A stretch of 64,000 bases of DNA from Fibrella arboris (GTDB lineage: Bacteria; Bacteroidota; Bacteroidia; Cytophagales; Spirosomataceae). Below the pieces are notes generated by a model. The model was given only the letters and a program-made list of their open reading frames with translations. It did not search any database and was not told where the DNA came from. Shown here in pieces: positions 52,366 through 61,569 of the stretch (position 1 is its first letter; each line of letters opens with the position of its first letter). The DNA is taken from contig NZ_JBGGWE010000003.1 in the NCBI RefSeq assembly GCF_041321095.1, positions 124,001 to 188,000 of the forward strand. The letters run 5' to 3'. Position numbers and translations under genes: made by a program.

Positions 52366-54837
52366 ATGCGATTACTCTTTACGCTGCTGTTCGTGGTCGT
52401 GCTCAACCCGTTGGTGGCCCAGACCATCGCCACCTTCACAAACGGCATGGAGAAGCACCCGGGCTTCCTGACCTATTACTGGGACGCCAAAAAAGGCAAG
52501 ATCTGGCTCGAGATTGATAAGTTCGGGCAGGAGTTCCTTTATTACCCGACCCTGGCGCAGGGGGTTGGCTCCAACGATATTGGCCTCGACCGGGGGCGGC
52601 TCGGGGCCGAACACGTCGTTCGTTTCGAGCGGAGCGGCAACAAGATCCTGCTCATCGAACCAAACTACGGCTACCGCGCCCTCAGCACCGACTCCCTGGA
52701 GCGCCGGGCCGTGGCCGAATCCTTTGCCCAGTCGGTCCATGCTGGCTTTGAGGTGGTAGCCGAAGAAGGCGCCAGAGCGCTCGTTGATCTAACGCCATTC
52801 TTACTTCAGGACGCTGTAGGCGCTGTGCAGGCGATCAGCCAGACCAGACAGGGTACGTTCCGGGTCGATGCCAGCCGGTGTGCACTCTACCTGCCACGCA
52901 CCAAAGCCTTTCCGCAGAATACCGAGTTTGAAGTGACCATTACCCTTACCGGCGATCAGCCCGGTGCCTATCTGCGGCAGGTAGTGCCCACGGCATCGGC
53001 GGTGAGCATGCGGCAACACCATTCGTTCGTTGAACTTCCCCCACTCGACGGGTCGTATAAACCCCGCCCGTATGACCCCCGCTCGGGCATGAACAGTATC
53101 GATTTCTTCGACTATGCCTCACCAGTGAGCCAGCCCATCACTAAACGATACACCGTTCGGCACCGGCTGGCCAAGAAAGATCCGTCGGCCCCTGTCAGCG
53201 ATCCGGTGAAGCCTATCATATACTATATGGATCCCGGCGCACCCGAGCCTATCCGGTCGGCCCTGATGGATGGTATAAACTGGTGGAACCAGGCCTTCGA
53301 AGCGGCAGGCTACCGCAATGCCTTCCAGGTAAGACTACTGCCTGCCGACGCCGACCCGATGGATATTCGGTACAACCTGGTGCAGTGGGTACACCGATCA
53401 ACGCGGGGCTGGAGCTACGGTATGAGCATTGTTGACCCACGAACGGGCGAAATTTTAAAGGGGAAGGTAACGCTCGGCTCACTGCGGGTTCGTCAGGATT
53501 ACCTGATTGCCCAAGGGCTAACGGCTCGGTATGAAAACAACCGCGCTGACACGGCGGCTCTTATGCCCATGGCACTGGCCCGCCTCCGGCAACTCGCGGC
53601 CCATGAGGTAGGCCACACGCTGGGCTTACCGCACAACTACATTGCCAGCACCGTTAACCGCTCCTCAGTGATGGATTACCCGCACCCACAGGTTGACATT
53701 GGTGCGAACAACAGCCTAAGACTGGATAGTGTTTACGCCGTTGGCATTGGTGAATGGGACAAAGTGGCGATTACCTACGGATACCAGGATTTCCCGAAAG
53801 GAACCGACGAGAAAGCGGCGCTCGACGCCATCATCACCAATTACCTGAAGCGCGGCCTTAAATTCCTGAGCGATCAGGACGCCCGCCCGGAAGGAAGCGC
53901 CCATCCACAAACACACCTTTGGGACAGTAACGCCGATGCCACGAGTGAACTGCTCCGCACCATGGCTATTCGTAAGATCGCGCTGGGCCAGTTCAATGAA
54001 TCGAAAATTCCGGTGGGCATGCCAATGGCCAATCTGGAAGAGGTATTGGTACCCATGTATATGTTCCATCGGTATCAGGTCGAAGCGGCCAGCAAGGTAC
54101 TTGGTGGTGTCACCTATAGCTATGCGCTGCGGGGCGACGGGCAGGTAGTGACCCAAACGGTAGCCCCCGATCAGCAGCGGCGGGCGCTAACGGCGCTGCT
54201 GAGTACCCTGGATCCAGCCACGCTGGCCGTTCCTACAGGCATTTTAAGCTTGATTCCGCCCCGTGCGTTTGGCATCGATGCGAATCCGCGTGAAGTGTTT
54301 AAACGCCACACCGGCCTCACCTTCGACCCGATGGGACCACCCGAAGCAGCGGCAAACCTGACCCTGCGTTTATTGCTGAACCCTGAACGGTGCGCCCGCC
54401 TGCTGAATCAGAAAGCGCTGAACCCCGCCATGCCTGGCCTGTCTGACCTGCTGACGGGCCTGATCGGCATCACCTTCGAGCCAATGCGCCGCCAGTTTGG
54501 AGAAGCCCCAACGTACCCCGAGGCAATTCGGCAGCTGACGAGCCGCCGCCTGCTGGAAAGTCTGATTGAGCTAGCGGCCAACCGCGACGCCGACAGCCGG
54601 GTACGGGCTACCGCTCACGATGCCATTCAGCGCATTCGGCTGCAATACCTGATCAACAAGCCAACTACAGCTCCACTGACGTATACGGTTACTGAGACGT
54701 ACCCAAATCAGTTGCTCTGGCTGATTCATCAGTACGAAAGCAATCCACAGCAACCGATGGCCAACACCGTACTTGCCGCTCCCGACGGTGCACCCATCGA
54801 ACCCGGCTACGACTGGCTCGATTGCGAACAAAACTAG
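52366..54837 (+). CDS. Secreted zinc-dependent metalloprotease (DUF5117/DUF5118 type)
   Basis: The 823-residue protein has a signal peptide (LLFTLLFVVVLNPLVAQ) and the metzincin-type zinc motif HEVGHTLGLPH, with ligands His413, His417 and His423 and catalytic Glu414; the downstream SVMDYPHP supplies the Met-turn. The N-terminal half fits the DUF5118/DUF5117 arrangement common in Bacteroidota. Substrates are unknown. The last 33 bases before and around its final codons are copied in inverted form just downstream (see repeat 54799-54902), so its C-terminal residues EPGYDWLDCEQ are tied to the repeat. Confidence 0.9.
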   Translation: MRLLFTLLFVVVLNPLVAQTIATFTNGMEKHPGFLTYYWDAKKGKIWLEIDKFGQEFLYYPTLAQGVGSNDIGLDRGRLGAEHVVRFERSGNKILLIEPNYGYRALSTDSLERRAVAESFAQSVHAGFEVVAEEGARALVDLTPFLLQDAVGAVQAISQTRQGTFRVDASRCALYLPRTKAFPQNTEFEVTITLTGDQPGAYLRQVVPTASAVSMRQHHSFVELPPLDGSYKPRPYDPRSGMNSIDFFDYASPVSQPITKRYTVRHRLAKKDPSAPVSDPVKPIIYYMDPGAPEPIRSALMDGINWWNQAFEAAGYRNAFQVRLLPADADPMDIRYNLVQWVHRSTRGWSYGMSIVDPRTGEILKGKVTLGSLRVRQDYLIAQGLTARYENNRADTAALMPMALARLRQLAAHEVGHTLGLPHNYIASTVNRSSVMDYPHPQVDIGANNSLRLDSVYAVGIGEWDKVAITYGYQDFPKGTDEKAALDAIITNYLKRGLKFLSDQDARPEGSAHPQTHLWDSNADATSELLRTMAIRKIALGQFNESKIPVGMPMANLEEVLVPMYMFHRYQVEAASKVLGGVTYSYALRGDGQVVTQTVAPDQQRRALTALLSTLDPATLAVPTGILSLIPPRAFGIDANPREVFKRHTGLTFDPMGPPEAAANLTLRLLLNPERCARLLNQKALNPAMPGLSDLLTGLIGITFEPMRRQFGEAPTYPEAIRQLTSRRLLESLIELAANRDADSRVRATAHDAIQRIRLQYLINKPTTAPLTYTVTETYPNQLLWLIHQYESNPQQPMANTVLAAPDGAPIEPGYDWLDCEQN

Positions 54838-54902
54838 TTTACTGTCTTGTTCGCAATCGAGCCAGTCGTAGCCGGGTTCGATTGCGAACAAGACAGTAAA
54901 CT
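54799..54902. repeat. Nested inverted duplication of the metalloprotease 3' end (hairpin E)
   Basis: Coding bases 54799-54831 recur as an exact 33-bp inverted copy at 54847-54879. A second stem uses 54836-54858 and 54880-54902 (23 bp, exact). Thus GATTGCGAACA appears in direct orientation at 54820 and again at 54880. The stop TAG runs into GTTTACT, as in hairpin B. The other end lies six bases from the stop of the convergent enolase-like gene. The pattern is what template switching during replication would leave. Confidence 0.95.
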
Positions 54903-54907
54903 GTTAA

Positions 54908-56398
54908 TTAACTCCACTCGCGGTCCCAGGAATCTTTCGTGTTCCAGACATCGGTGGGGGCAAACCAGGTGCTGCCTTTTTTCAGGAATTTCTTAGCCGC
55001 TTCTTCGTTCAGCTCTACCCCCAAACCCGGTTTATCAGGCACTTTTACGAAGCCATTGTTCACAATGGGTTTGAGGCCGGTTACAATATCTTCCCAGCCT
55101 TCTACATCCACACCGTGATGTTCCAGGGCAATGAAGTTTTCGGTAGCTGCCGCACAGTGCACGTTGGCCATCATGGAGATGGGCGATCCGGCAAAGTGCA
55201 TCGCCATCGGAATCCCAGCATCTTCAGCGTAGTCGCCTATTTTCTTGGTCTCCAGAATACCGCCCGACGAGGCCAGATCCGGGTGAATCATATCCACCGC
55301 CCGCTTATCGATCAGTTTGATAAATTCTTCTTTCAGGAAAATGTCTTCACCCGTCAGCGTAGGCGTTTCGATGGCGTCTGAAATCTGCTTCCACTGATCG
55401 GCGTAGAACCAGGGCACCAGGTCTTCGAGCCACGCCAGCCGGAAAGGCTCCATCGCTTTACCAATCTGAATAGCCGTATTTACGTCGAAATGGCCGAAGT
55501 GGTCGGCGGCGAGCGGGGTGTCGTAGCCCACAATCTCGCGCACTTTTCCGACGTGCTCCACCAGCTGATCAAGCCCTTTTTTGGTCACCTGGATTCGGGT
55601 AAACGGGTGTTTGGTCATGCCGTAGTTACCTACTTTATTCTCTTTGCCTCCATACTGGTTCGTAATGTCCCAGACGTTGGCCCCAACCAGCATGTCTTTC
55701 TGGCCAGCCAGCATGCCAATGCCGAAATCCATTTTCAGGAAGGTGTACCCCTGTCCTTTCCGCTTCTTCATATTCACCGCAAAGTCATCATACGTTTTCC
55801 CTTCCGGTGTATCGGCATACAGGCGCACCTCATCGCGGTATTTGCCGCCCAGCATCTGGTAAACAGGTACGTTGAACGCTTTACCGGCCAAATCCCACAG
55901 CGCCATTTCAACGCCACAAACGCCACCTGCCGCCCGGCCATGACCGCCAAAAGGCTTGATGAGCTTAAACAATTGCTCGACATTACAGGGGTTTTTGCCC
56001 AACAACCGTGACTTCAGCATCAGCGCGTAATTAGGGCTGGCGCCGTCGCGTACTTCGCCCCAGCCAACAAGCCCCTGGTTGGTATCGATACGAATAATAG
56101 GACTGCCAAAGGGCACCCTGTCCAGATGAGCAATGCGCAGATCGGTAATTTTCAGATCCGACGGTTTTGAGTCGCGGTTCACCCGCTGCGTAGTGAACTC
56201 CAGTTCCTGGTCTACGCCAAACGGGCCTTTCACGTTGTCGAAGGTCAAGCCGACAGACAGGCCACCCAACACCGATTTTTGCATAAAATCACGGCGTGAA
56301 GGCGCCTTGGGCACAACCAGCGGAAGTGTTGCCGAGGGTAAAACAGAGCGGTCAGGCGAGGTAGATTGCCGCAGAAAGTCGAGTAAATGCCTTTTCAT
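54908..56398 (-). CDS. Tat-exported enolase-superfamily protein (mandelate racemase/galactonate dehydratase-like)
   Basis: The 496-residue protein has a Tat signal (SRRDFMQKSVLGGLSVGL) after an unusually long 35-residue lead. The barrel carries the metal ligands of the enolase superfamily: PLAADHFGHFD, AWLEDLVPW and LTGEDIF. Acid-sugar dehydratases of this family remove water from aldonic acids. It is divergent from an exported RraA-like gene 107 bases away, and both are probably periplasmic sugar-acid enzymes. The exact substrate is not deducible. Confidence 0.85.
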   Translation of the reverse strand: MKRHLLDFLRQSTSPDRSVLPSATLPLVVPKAPSRRDFMQKSVLGGLSVGLTFDNVKGPFGVDQELEFTTQRVNRDSKPSDLKITDLRIAHLDRVPFGSPIIRIDTNQGLVGWGEVRDGASPNYALMLKSRLLGKNPCNVEQLFKLIKPFGGHGRAAGGVCGVEMALWDLAGKAFNVPVYQMLGGKYRDEVRLYADTPEGKTYDDFAVNMKKRKGQGYTFLKMDFGIGMLAGQKDMLVGANVWDITNQYGGKENKVGNYGMTKHPFTRIQVTKKGLDQLVEHVGKVREIVGYDTPLAADHFGHFDVNTAIQIGKAMEPFRLAWLEDLVPWFYADQWKQISDAIETPTLTGEDIFLKEEFIKLIDKRAVDMIHPDLASSGGILETKKIGDYAEDAGIPMAMHFAGSPISMMANVHCAAATENFIALEHHGVDVEGWEDIVTGLKPIVNNGFVKVPDKPGLGVELNEEAAKKFLKKGSTWFAPTDVWNTKDSWDREWS

Positions 56399-56505
56399 AT
56401 AAGTGGTTAATAAGCAGGATTTAATAGGACTAAAACTACCGCTGTAAAGTAATTTACTCCTGCCAGGCCCTTCTAACGATAAATTCCTTACTCCGACCTA
56501 TTTAT

Positions 56506-57426
56506 ATGAAGACCATTGGTTTACCACTCCTTTTTGCCTCCTTTTGCTTGTCTGCCTCTGCCCAGATTCAGCTTCCGAAAGAACAGCTACAATTCTACAC
56601 CGCCGACTGGAAAGGCGACCGCACCGCTGACGGTCGGCCGAAGGTTTCGGATGCACTGCTGGCCCGGTTAAAAAATGTATCGCTGGAAGAAGCCTGGGGG
56701 GTGTTGCGCAGTGAAGGGTACCATAATCAATTCGAGGGCAACTGGCAGATCATTCGCCCCAATGAAGCTATGGTTGGGCGGGCCCTCACGGCCCAGTATA
56801 TGCCTAGCCGCCCCGACATGGAGAAACCTATCAAGGAACTGGGCAAAACGCAGGGGCGCCAGGGCAACACCAACTCGTGGCCTATCGATATGCTTCAGAA
56901 TGGCGACATTTATGTGGCCGACGGAATGGGGAAAATCGTGGGCGGCACGCTGATCGGCGATAACCTCGGCAATTCCATTTTCGCCAAATCAAAAACGGGC
57001 GTCATCTTCGATGGCAGTGTACGGGATCTGGAAGGGCTGGAAGATATTCCGGGGTTCAATGGCTGGGTACGTGGCTACGACCCGAGCTATATCATGGACA
57101 TGACCATGACCTGCGTAAACTGCCCGATCCGCATTGGCCGGGCCGTTGTGCTGCCGGGCGATCTGGTCCTGGCCAAGAAAGAAGGCATTGTGTTTATTCC
57201 GGCCCACTTGGCCGAGAAGGTTATCCTGAGCGCCGAGTTCATTGCGTTGAAAGATAATTTCGGCCATCAGATGCTGCGCGAAGGCAAGTTTACCCCCGGT
57301 CAGATCGATCAGGCCTGGACCGCCGACATTACGCAGGCCTTCAAAAAATGGATCGACGCCAACCCCAGCAAGATTCCGATGCCCCGCGCTGATCTGGATA
57401 AATTCATGAAAGACAAAAACCTGTAA
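56506..57426 (+). CDS. Exported RraA/HMG-aldolase-like protein
   Basis: The 306-residue protein has a signal peptide (IGLPLLFASFCLSASAQ) and the RraA/HMG-aldolase core: GGTLIGDNLGNSIFAKSKTG, then VIFDGSVRDLEGLEDIPGF and PGDLVLAKKEGIVFIP. The Arg-Asp pair in GSVRD fits the active site of 4-hydroxy-4-methyl-2-oxoglutarate aldolases and oxaloacetate decarboxylases. Most members are cytoplasmic and about 160-230 residues long; this one is exported and longer. Its partner may be the divergent enolase-superfamily gene. Confidence 0.8.
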   Translation: MKTIGLPLLFASFCLSASAQIQLPKEQLQFYTADWKGDRTADGRPKVSDALLARLKNVSLEEAWGVLRSEGYHNQFEGNWQIIRPNEAMVGRALTAQYMPSRPDMEKPIKELGKTQGRQGNTNSWPIDMLQNGDIYVADGMGKIVGGTLIGDNLGNSIFAKSKTGVIFDGSVRDLEGLEDIPGFNGWVRGYDPSYIMDMTMTCVNCPIRIGRAVVLPGDLVLAKKEGIVFIPAHLAEKVILSAEFIALKDNFGHQMLREGKFTPGQIDQAWTADITQAFKKWIDANPSKIPMPRADLDKFMKDKNL

Positions 57427-57432
57427 GAAGAG

Positions 57433-57458
57433 AGCCAGCCGACATGCTGGCTTTTTTT
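57433..57458 (+). terminator. Intrinsic terminator after the RraA-like gene
   Basis: AGCCAGC (57433-57439) pairs with GCTGGCT (57446-57452), followed by seven T residues. It is a standard Rho-independent terminator seven bases after the stop codon. Confidence 0.9.
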
Positions 57459-57464
57459 ATTCCG

Positions 57465-57472
57465 TAGCTTTG
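57465..57472 (+). promoter_or_regulatory. TAnnTTTG box of the 57477 GNAT gene
   Basis: TAGCTTTG ends four bases before the ATG at 57477 and directly follows the preceding terminator. The transcript would be nearly leaderless. Confidence 0.5.
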
Positions 57473-57476
57473 GCCT

Positions 57477-57920
57477 ATGATCACCCTTCGTCCGGCGCGC
57501 TCAACCGATGTATCATTCTTCTACGACTGCCTGTGCGATCTGGAAGCGGTGCAGTTAGACCTTGCCGCTTTCTCCCGAATCTTCTTCCAGAACATAACTG
57601 ATCCCACGATCAGGTACGTTATTGCCGACTCCGACAACGTACCTGTGGGTTTTCTCAACTGCCACGTTCAGTGGCTGTTACACCACGCCGGGCCGGTGGG
57701 TGAAATTCAGGAAATGTATGTACTGGCGGAGTGGCGGAGCAAAGGAGTTGGTCAACTCTTGATCGAACACATGGCTGAGCAGGGGCGGCACGAAAACTGG
57801 GTCAACCTGGAGGTCACCTCGAACCGTCGCAGGCAACGTACCCATGCGTTTTACGAACGCATGGGATTCATTAACAGCCATGTGAAGCTGGTCAATTCGT
57901 TGATGGAGCCTGGACGGTAA
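57477..57920 (+). CDS. GNAT family N-acetyltransferase
   Basis: The 147-residue protein is a single GNAT domain with the acetyl-CoA loop AEWRSKGVGQLLIEHM and the end block RRRQRTHAFYERMGF. The acceptor is unknown. Its coding sequence contains two exact, inverted copies of the dispersed decamer (57611 and 57636), read as RYVI and NVPVG, showing that the motif is tolerated in different frames. It is convergent with the plug-protein gene. Confidence 0.9.
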   Translation: MITLRPARSTDVSFFYDCLCDLEAVQLDLAAFSRIFFQNITDPTIRYVIADSDNVPVGFLNCHVQWLLHHAGPVGEIQEMYVLAEWRSKGVGQLLIEHMAEQGRHENWVNLEVTSNRRRQRTHAFYERMGFINSHVKLVNSLMEPGR

Positions 57921-57955
57921 CCGAGACGAGGCTCTCAAAAAGAGGCATCGTTCAT

Positions 57956-60900
57956 TTAACGAACGTTTATCAAGCGACTGATCGAGACGGGGCGGCCGTA
58001 GGTGGTCACCCCCTGCAAGCGCAACCGAATGGTACGAGCCGAATCAGATAGCGGAAACTTAATCGTCGAAAACCCTGACAAGCCCGTTGCCACCGCTGGT
58101 TTCCAGTACAAAACATCGCGGTGGTCGGGCCGAATCGCCACGCTATCCGGCTGACTGTCATACTTCGGGGTGTAGAACTGCCGGTCGGTCTGGAGTCCGT
58201 AGAGCGTTAATTCAGGCATCTCCGGCGCTGTTTTTTTACTTGCAATCGGCTCCCTCCTTGAGAAGAAGGCAATAACACCGGCGCCACCCCGTGAACCATA
58301 GATAGCCCCACCCCCGTTTTTAAGCACCTCAATTCGCTCAATCTCAGTCGGATTGATCGTGTACAAGGCTGTTCCGTCCTCATTTTCAGGCAGGGCCATT
58401 CCATCGAGCAGGTAAAGCGGGGCGTTGTTCTGACCAAACGAGCTTACCCCCCGCACCACCACCGAGTAACCCATGTTTCCCGGCCCGCTCCGCCTGGTTA
58501 CCTGCACGCCCGGCACTCTGCCAGCCATCATATCATAAGCATTGGAGTACGACCGGGCGTTGTCGTCGAACAGGACTGTTACATCTGGCGACCCGTGCAG
58601 ACTTACCCGGCGGGCGTGGCTATCGTCGTCGGTCCGACGGGCTTTTACCGTTATTTCTTTCAACTGGCGCACATCCTGGTTGCGGTACTGACCGGGATCA
58701 CTCACTTGCCGTTCCTGGATAGAAGCTACAAATGGCTTTAGTAGGGTCAGATCAACTGCATACACCGAATCGACAGCAGCGAAATAATGGCCAGGTACGT
58801 TCAACTCAACGCGGGTGTTGGTAATTGGTTTGAAATCGATGGTCATTGGCCTGACCTGAACCGTGACAGAATCGCTCAGGTCGAGGCTGCTGAGCTCAAA
58901 ATGGCCTTTATCATCGGTTCGGGCGGTTCGGGCAACTGTATTTCCAGACGAACCGCTGAAAGTCAGCAACAGATTGGCGTTGGCAAGCAGACGATTCTTT
59001 TTATCGAAAACCTGTCCGGTCAACGTCATACCGGTCATTGGCGGGGTGACAGCGGGTGGTTTGCCCCCGGCCATTCGCCAGTTTATTCGTCGCCAGCCCT
59101 GCGTCAATAGCAGATCATCGAGTGCCCGTCGAATCTCGGGCTGCGGCCGGTTCAGGTACTCGTTGGCAAACTCGACCCGCCCCCGCAATTCGCCGGTCAG
59201 CAACAGGTGGGTACGGATGTCGGCTTCAACGCTATCGTCGGGAACCTGCTGCGCATCGGTAATGACCGCCGAACCCGTCACGGCCACCTGTTCGCCAAAT
59301 CCATCGGTTAGGCGAACAGACAGCGTAACATCTTCATGGGCTGTATAGACTGGCTTGTTGGGTGTCACCTCGGCGATGATGGGCAGAAACCGGTCGGGAA
59401 TACATACCAGCCGCTCGGCCTGTGCATGCCCCAGTGAATCGAACAACGTAACCTGCGCCACCCCAACGGGCAATTTTGCCGTTGGAATCTCGATGGTGGC
59501 ATTTCCTTTCTGTAGCTGAATTTTGGTCTGTTGCATCAGCCGCCCCCGACACTGAACCGTGAGGTAGACAGGCTGCGTGGCAAACTGAGCAGAGCCACGT
59601 ACCCGGACGGTCAGCTTCGTGCTGTCGGTAACCAGATCGGCGGCCAAAACGATACCCGCTGAGTCGGCGGCGGGCAGCGTAACCAGCAGTGAGTCAACCC
59701 CCCAGCGTACCTGAGCCGTGTAGGTCTGATTGGGCAACGGTACCAGTTCGAGGCTCCCCATCCCCACCGTATTGGTGGCGAACTGACGCACACCAATGCC
59801 TTTTGCCGACAGGATTTGCCCCGTAATGGCAACGCCCTTTCCCCGTCGGTCAACGGCTTTGATGCCCAGCCGCGCTGGCAACCCGGTTACCCATCGCCCG
59901 CCTTCGGGCAAAAATTGAACATCGATTGGAGCCGCTTTGGCCGAAGTGGCGGGCCTGGGTACGTCATTACCTAGCGCCAGCCCATTGATGATCGACACCG
60001 TTCGCTCGAAAGCTGGCCGGGAACTACCCCGGTCGGCTTCGGTGTAGGCCCGTAAACGGTATTGCCCCGTCGCCAGCGAATCAGACAACCGGAAGTTGCC
60101 CGATGAGCGGCCGTTGGTGACCCGTATCCACTGATGGGCAACCAGCCGCCCGCCCGGAGCCACCAGGTCAACGTGCAGCGGCATTTCTTCATCACTAACC
60201 GCCTGGTCGAAAGGAAGTTGGGTAGCCGGATCGAGCGAAAATCCACTGAACCAGAGGCGGTCACCGGTACCGTAGAGACCTTTATCTGTTTGCAGATATA
60301 CGGCTGGTGCTTTGTTTTGCTGCCGGGCTATCCAGTCCGATTTCAGGGAATCGATCTGGGCATCGGGCGGCAACAGAATTCCCTGGTTCGACGTGGCTGC
60401 CAGCAGCATAGCGGTTTTCGTTGGCGGTTGCCAGTCGGCAGGTAGCAGCGTAGCCAGCCGGTCGGCACTCAGGGCCCCGCGCATCTCCATGCTGTTGGGC
60501 GACACCACCCATCCGTCGACCGTAATGGTGGCTGGCCCCAGGGGCATGTCTATCAGTGAATAGGCATAAGGCAGCTCACGATAGGGTGTTAACGCACGTT
60601 GCCGGGTATAAAAGACTTCCAGCGGTTTCCGGCTGTAGAAATAACGTTCAGAGGGGATTTCGGCCTGCGTAAACAGGCTATCGGCCCTAACGGATTTGGT
60701 GGGTGGTTCGCTTCCGAAACGGATAATGGGAATCGATTTGTCGGCGCCGAGATTGATCGTCGATTCAAAAACCAAAAAACCTTCCCGTTCATGCGTGCCC
60801 GCCAGCAGACTCGCCAGCAAGTGCCGCCCCGACCCCAGGTAGGCCCGTTGCCGATTCCGTTCCCACCGCTCGGTCTGCTCGCTATTGTCGGCCTTCATCG

Positions 60901-61513
60901 ACTCGAACCGGCTCACGCCCCCGTAGTACGTCGATCCCTTGTAACTATCGAACGAGAGCAGCTGGTAGGTAAGGCGATACCCCAGGGCGTTGTTGTCGAT
61001 CACCAGCGGTTCAGAGGCAGTAGCCACCAGATGACCGTCATTCATGGAGAGCGCCACTGTTTCAACGTTAGTGATCACGCATTTATCAGCGGCCGAGTTT
61101 TCGCCGAGCAATTCGCGCTTAAACTGCTTCAGCATTCGGTTGTAGGCGCCGGTCCGTTTGGCTTTGACAGTCACAGCCTTCAGCCCGATAGCATCAGGTT
61201 TCAGCATGAACGTGACCCGCCGATTCTGCGTATCGCCTACCCGCAGTTTCTGACGCACGGTTTCGTAGCCCACCGCCGAGGCCACAAGCTCAACCGTTCC
61301 TGATGGCACGCCTGGCAGTTGGTAGCGCCCTTCGCCATCGGCCGTGGTGCCGCGCGTAGAGGCATTGACGTACACGCTGGCAAACGGAACCGGCTTGTTG
61401 GAGACGCCATCGATCACCCGTCCGGTAATCGCCATTGGTCCCTGCGCCCATGCCAGTCTGACCAGCATAGCCTGGCAGACTACCAATAAGCCAATGATGG
61501 ATATTCGATTCAT
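57956..61513 (-). CDS. Outer-membrane-type protein: carboxypeptidase-regulatory domain, MG2-like region and TonB plug, no barrel
   Basis: The 1185-residue protein has a signal peptide (IIGLLVVCQAMLVRLAWAQ), then a CarboxypepD_reg-like domain at about residues 30-110 (GRVIDGVSNKPVPFASVYV). The middle has macroglobulin-like beta domains (VYLQTDKGLYGTGDRLWFSG). A TonB-dependent receptor plug lies at about 965-1085 (PLYLLDGMALPENEDG, then ERIEVLKNGGGAIYGSRGGAG). Only about 100 residues follow the plug, so no beta-barrel is present. It cannot be a normal transporter. It may be a surface scaffold or an anti-protease-like protein; function is unknown. Confidence 0.82.
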   Translation of the reverse strand: MNRISIIGLLVVCQAMLVRLAWAQGPMAITGRVIDGVSNKPVPFASVYVNASTRGTTADGEGRYQLPGVPSGTVELVASAVGYETVRQKLRVGDTQNRRVTFMLKPDAIGLKAVTVKAKRTGAYNRMLKQFKRELLGENSAADKCVITNVETVALSMNDGHLVATASEPLVIDNNALGYRLTYQLLSFDSYKGSTYYGGVSRFESMKADNSEQTERWERNRQRAYLGSGRHLLASLLAGTHEREGFLVFESTINLGADKSIPIIRFGSEPPTKSVRADSLFTQAEIPSERYFYSRKPLEVFYTRQRALTPYRELPYAYSLIDMPLGPATITVDGWVVSPNSMEMRGALSADRLATLLPADWQPPTKTAMLLAATSNQGILLPPDAQIDSLKSDWIARQQNKAPAVYLQTDKGLYGTGDRLWFSGFSLDPATQLPFDQAVSDEEMPLHVDLVAPGGRLVAHQWIRVTNGRSSGNFRLSDSLATGQYRLRAYTEADRGSSRPAFERTVSIINGLALGNDVPRPATSAKAAPIDVQFLPEGGRWVTGLPARLGIKAVDRRGKGVAITGQILSAKGIGVRQFATNTVGMGSLELVPLPNQTYTAQVRWGVDSLLVTLPAADSAGIVLAADLVTDSTKLTVRVRGSAQFATQPVYLTVQCRGRLMQQTKIQLQKGNATIEIPTAKLPVGVAQVTLFDSLGHAQAERLVCIPDRFLPIIAEVTPNKPVYTAHEDVTLSVRLTDGFGEQVAVTGSAVITDAQQVPDDSVEADIRTHLLLTGELRGRVEFANEYLNRPQPEIRRALDDLLLTQGWRRINWRMAGGKPPAVTPPMTGMTLTGQVFDKKNRLLANANLLLTFSGSSGNTVARTARTDDKGHFELSSLDLSDSVTVQVRPMTIDFKPITNTRVELNVPGHYFAAVDSVYAVDLTLLKPFVASIQERQVSDPGQYRNQDVRQLKEITVKARRTDDDSHARRVSLHGSPDVTVLFDDNARSYSNAYDMMAGRVPGVQVTRRSGPGNMGYSVVVRGVSSFGQNNAPLYLLDGMALPENEDGTALYTINPTEIERIEVLKNGGGAIYGSRGGAGVIAFFSRREPIASKKTAPEMPELTLYGLQTDRQFYTPKYDSQPDSVAIRPDHRDVLYWKPAVATGLSGFSTIKFPLSDSARTIRLRLQGVTTYGRPVSISRLINVR

Positions 61514-61569
61514 GACGACCGGGAAACGCTTAAAACCATTGACAACGTACCTGACTCTTCCAGAAGAAC

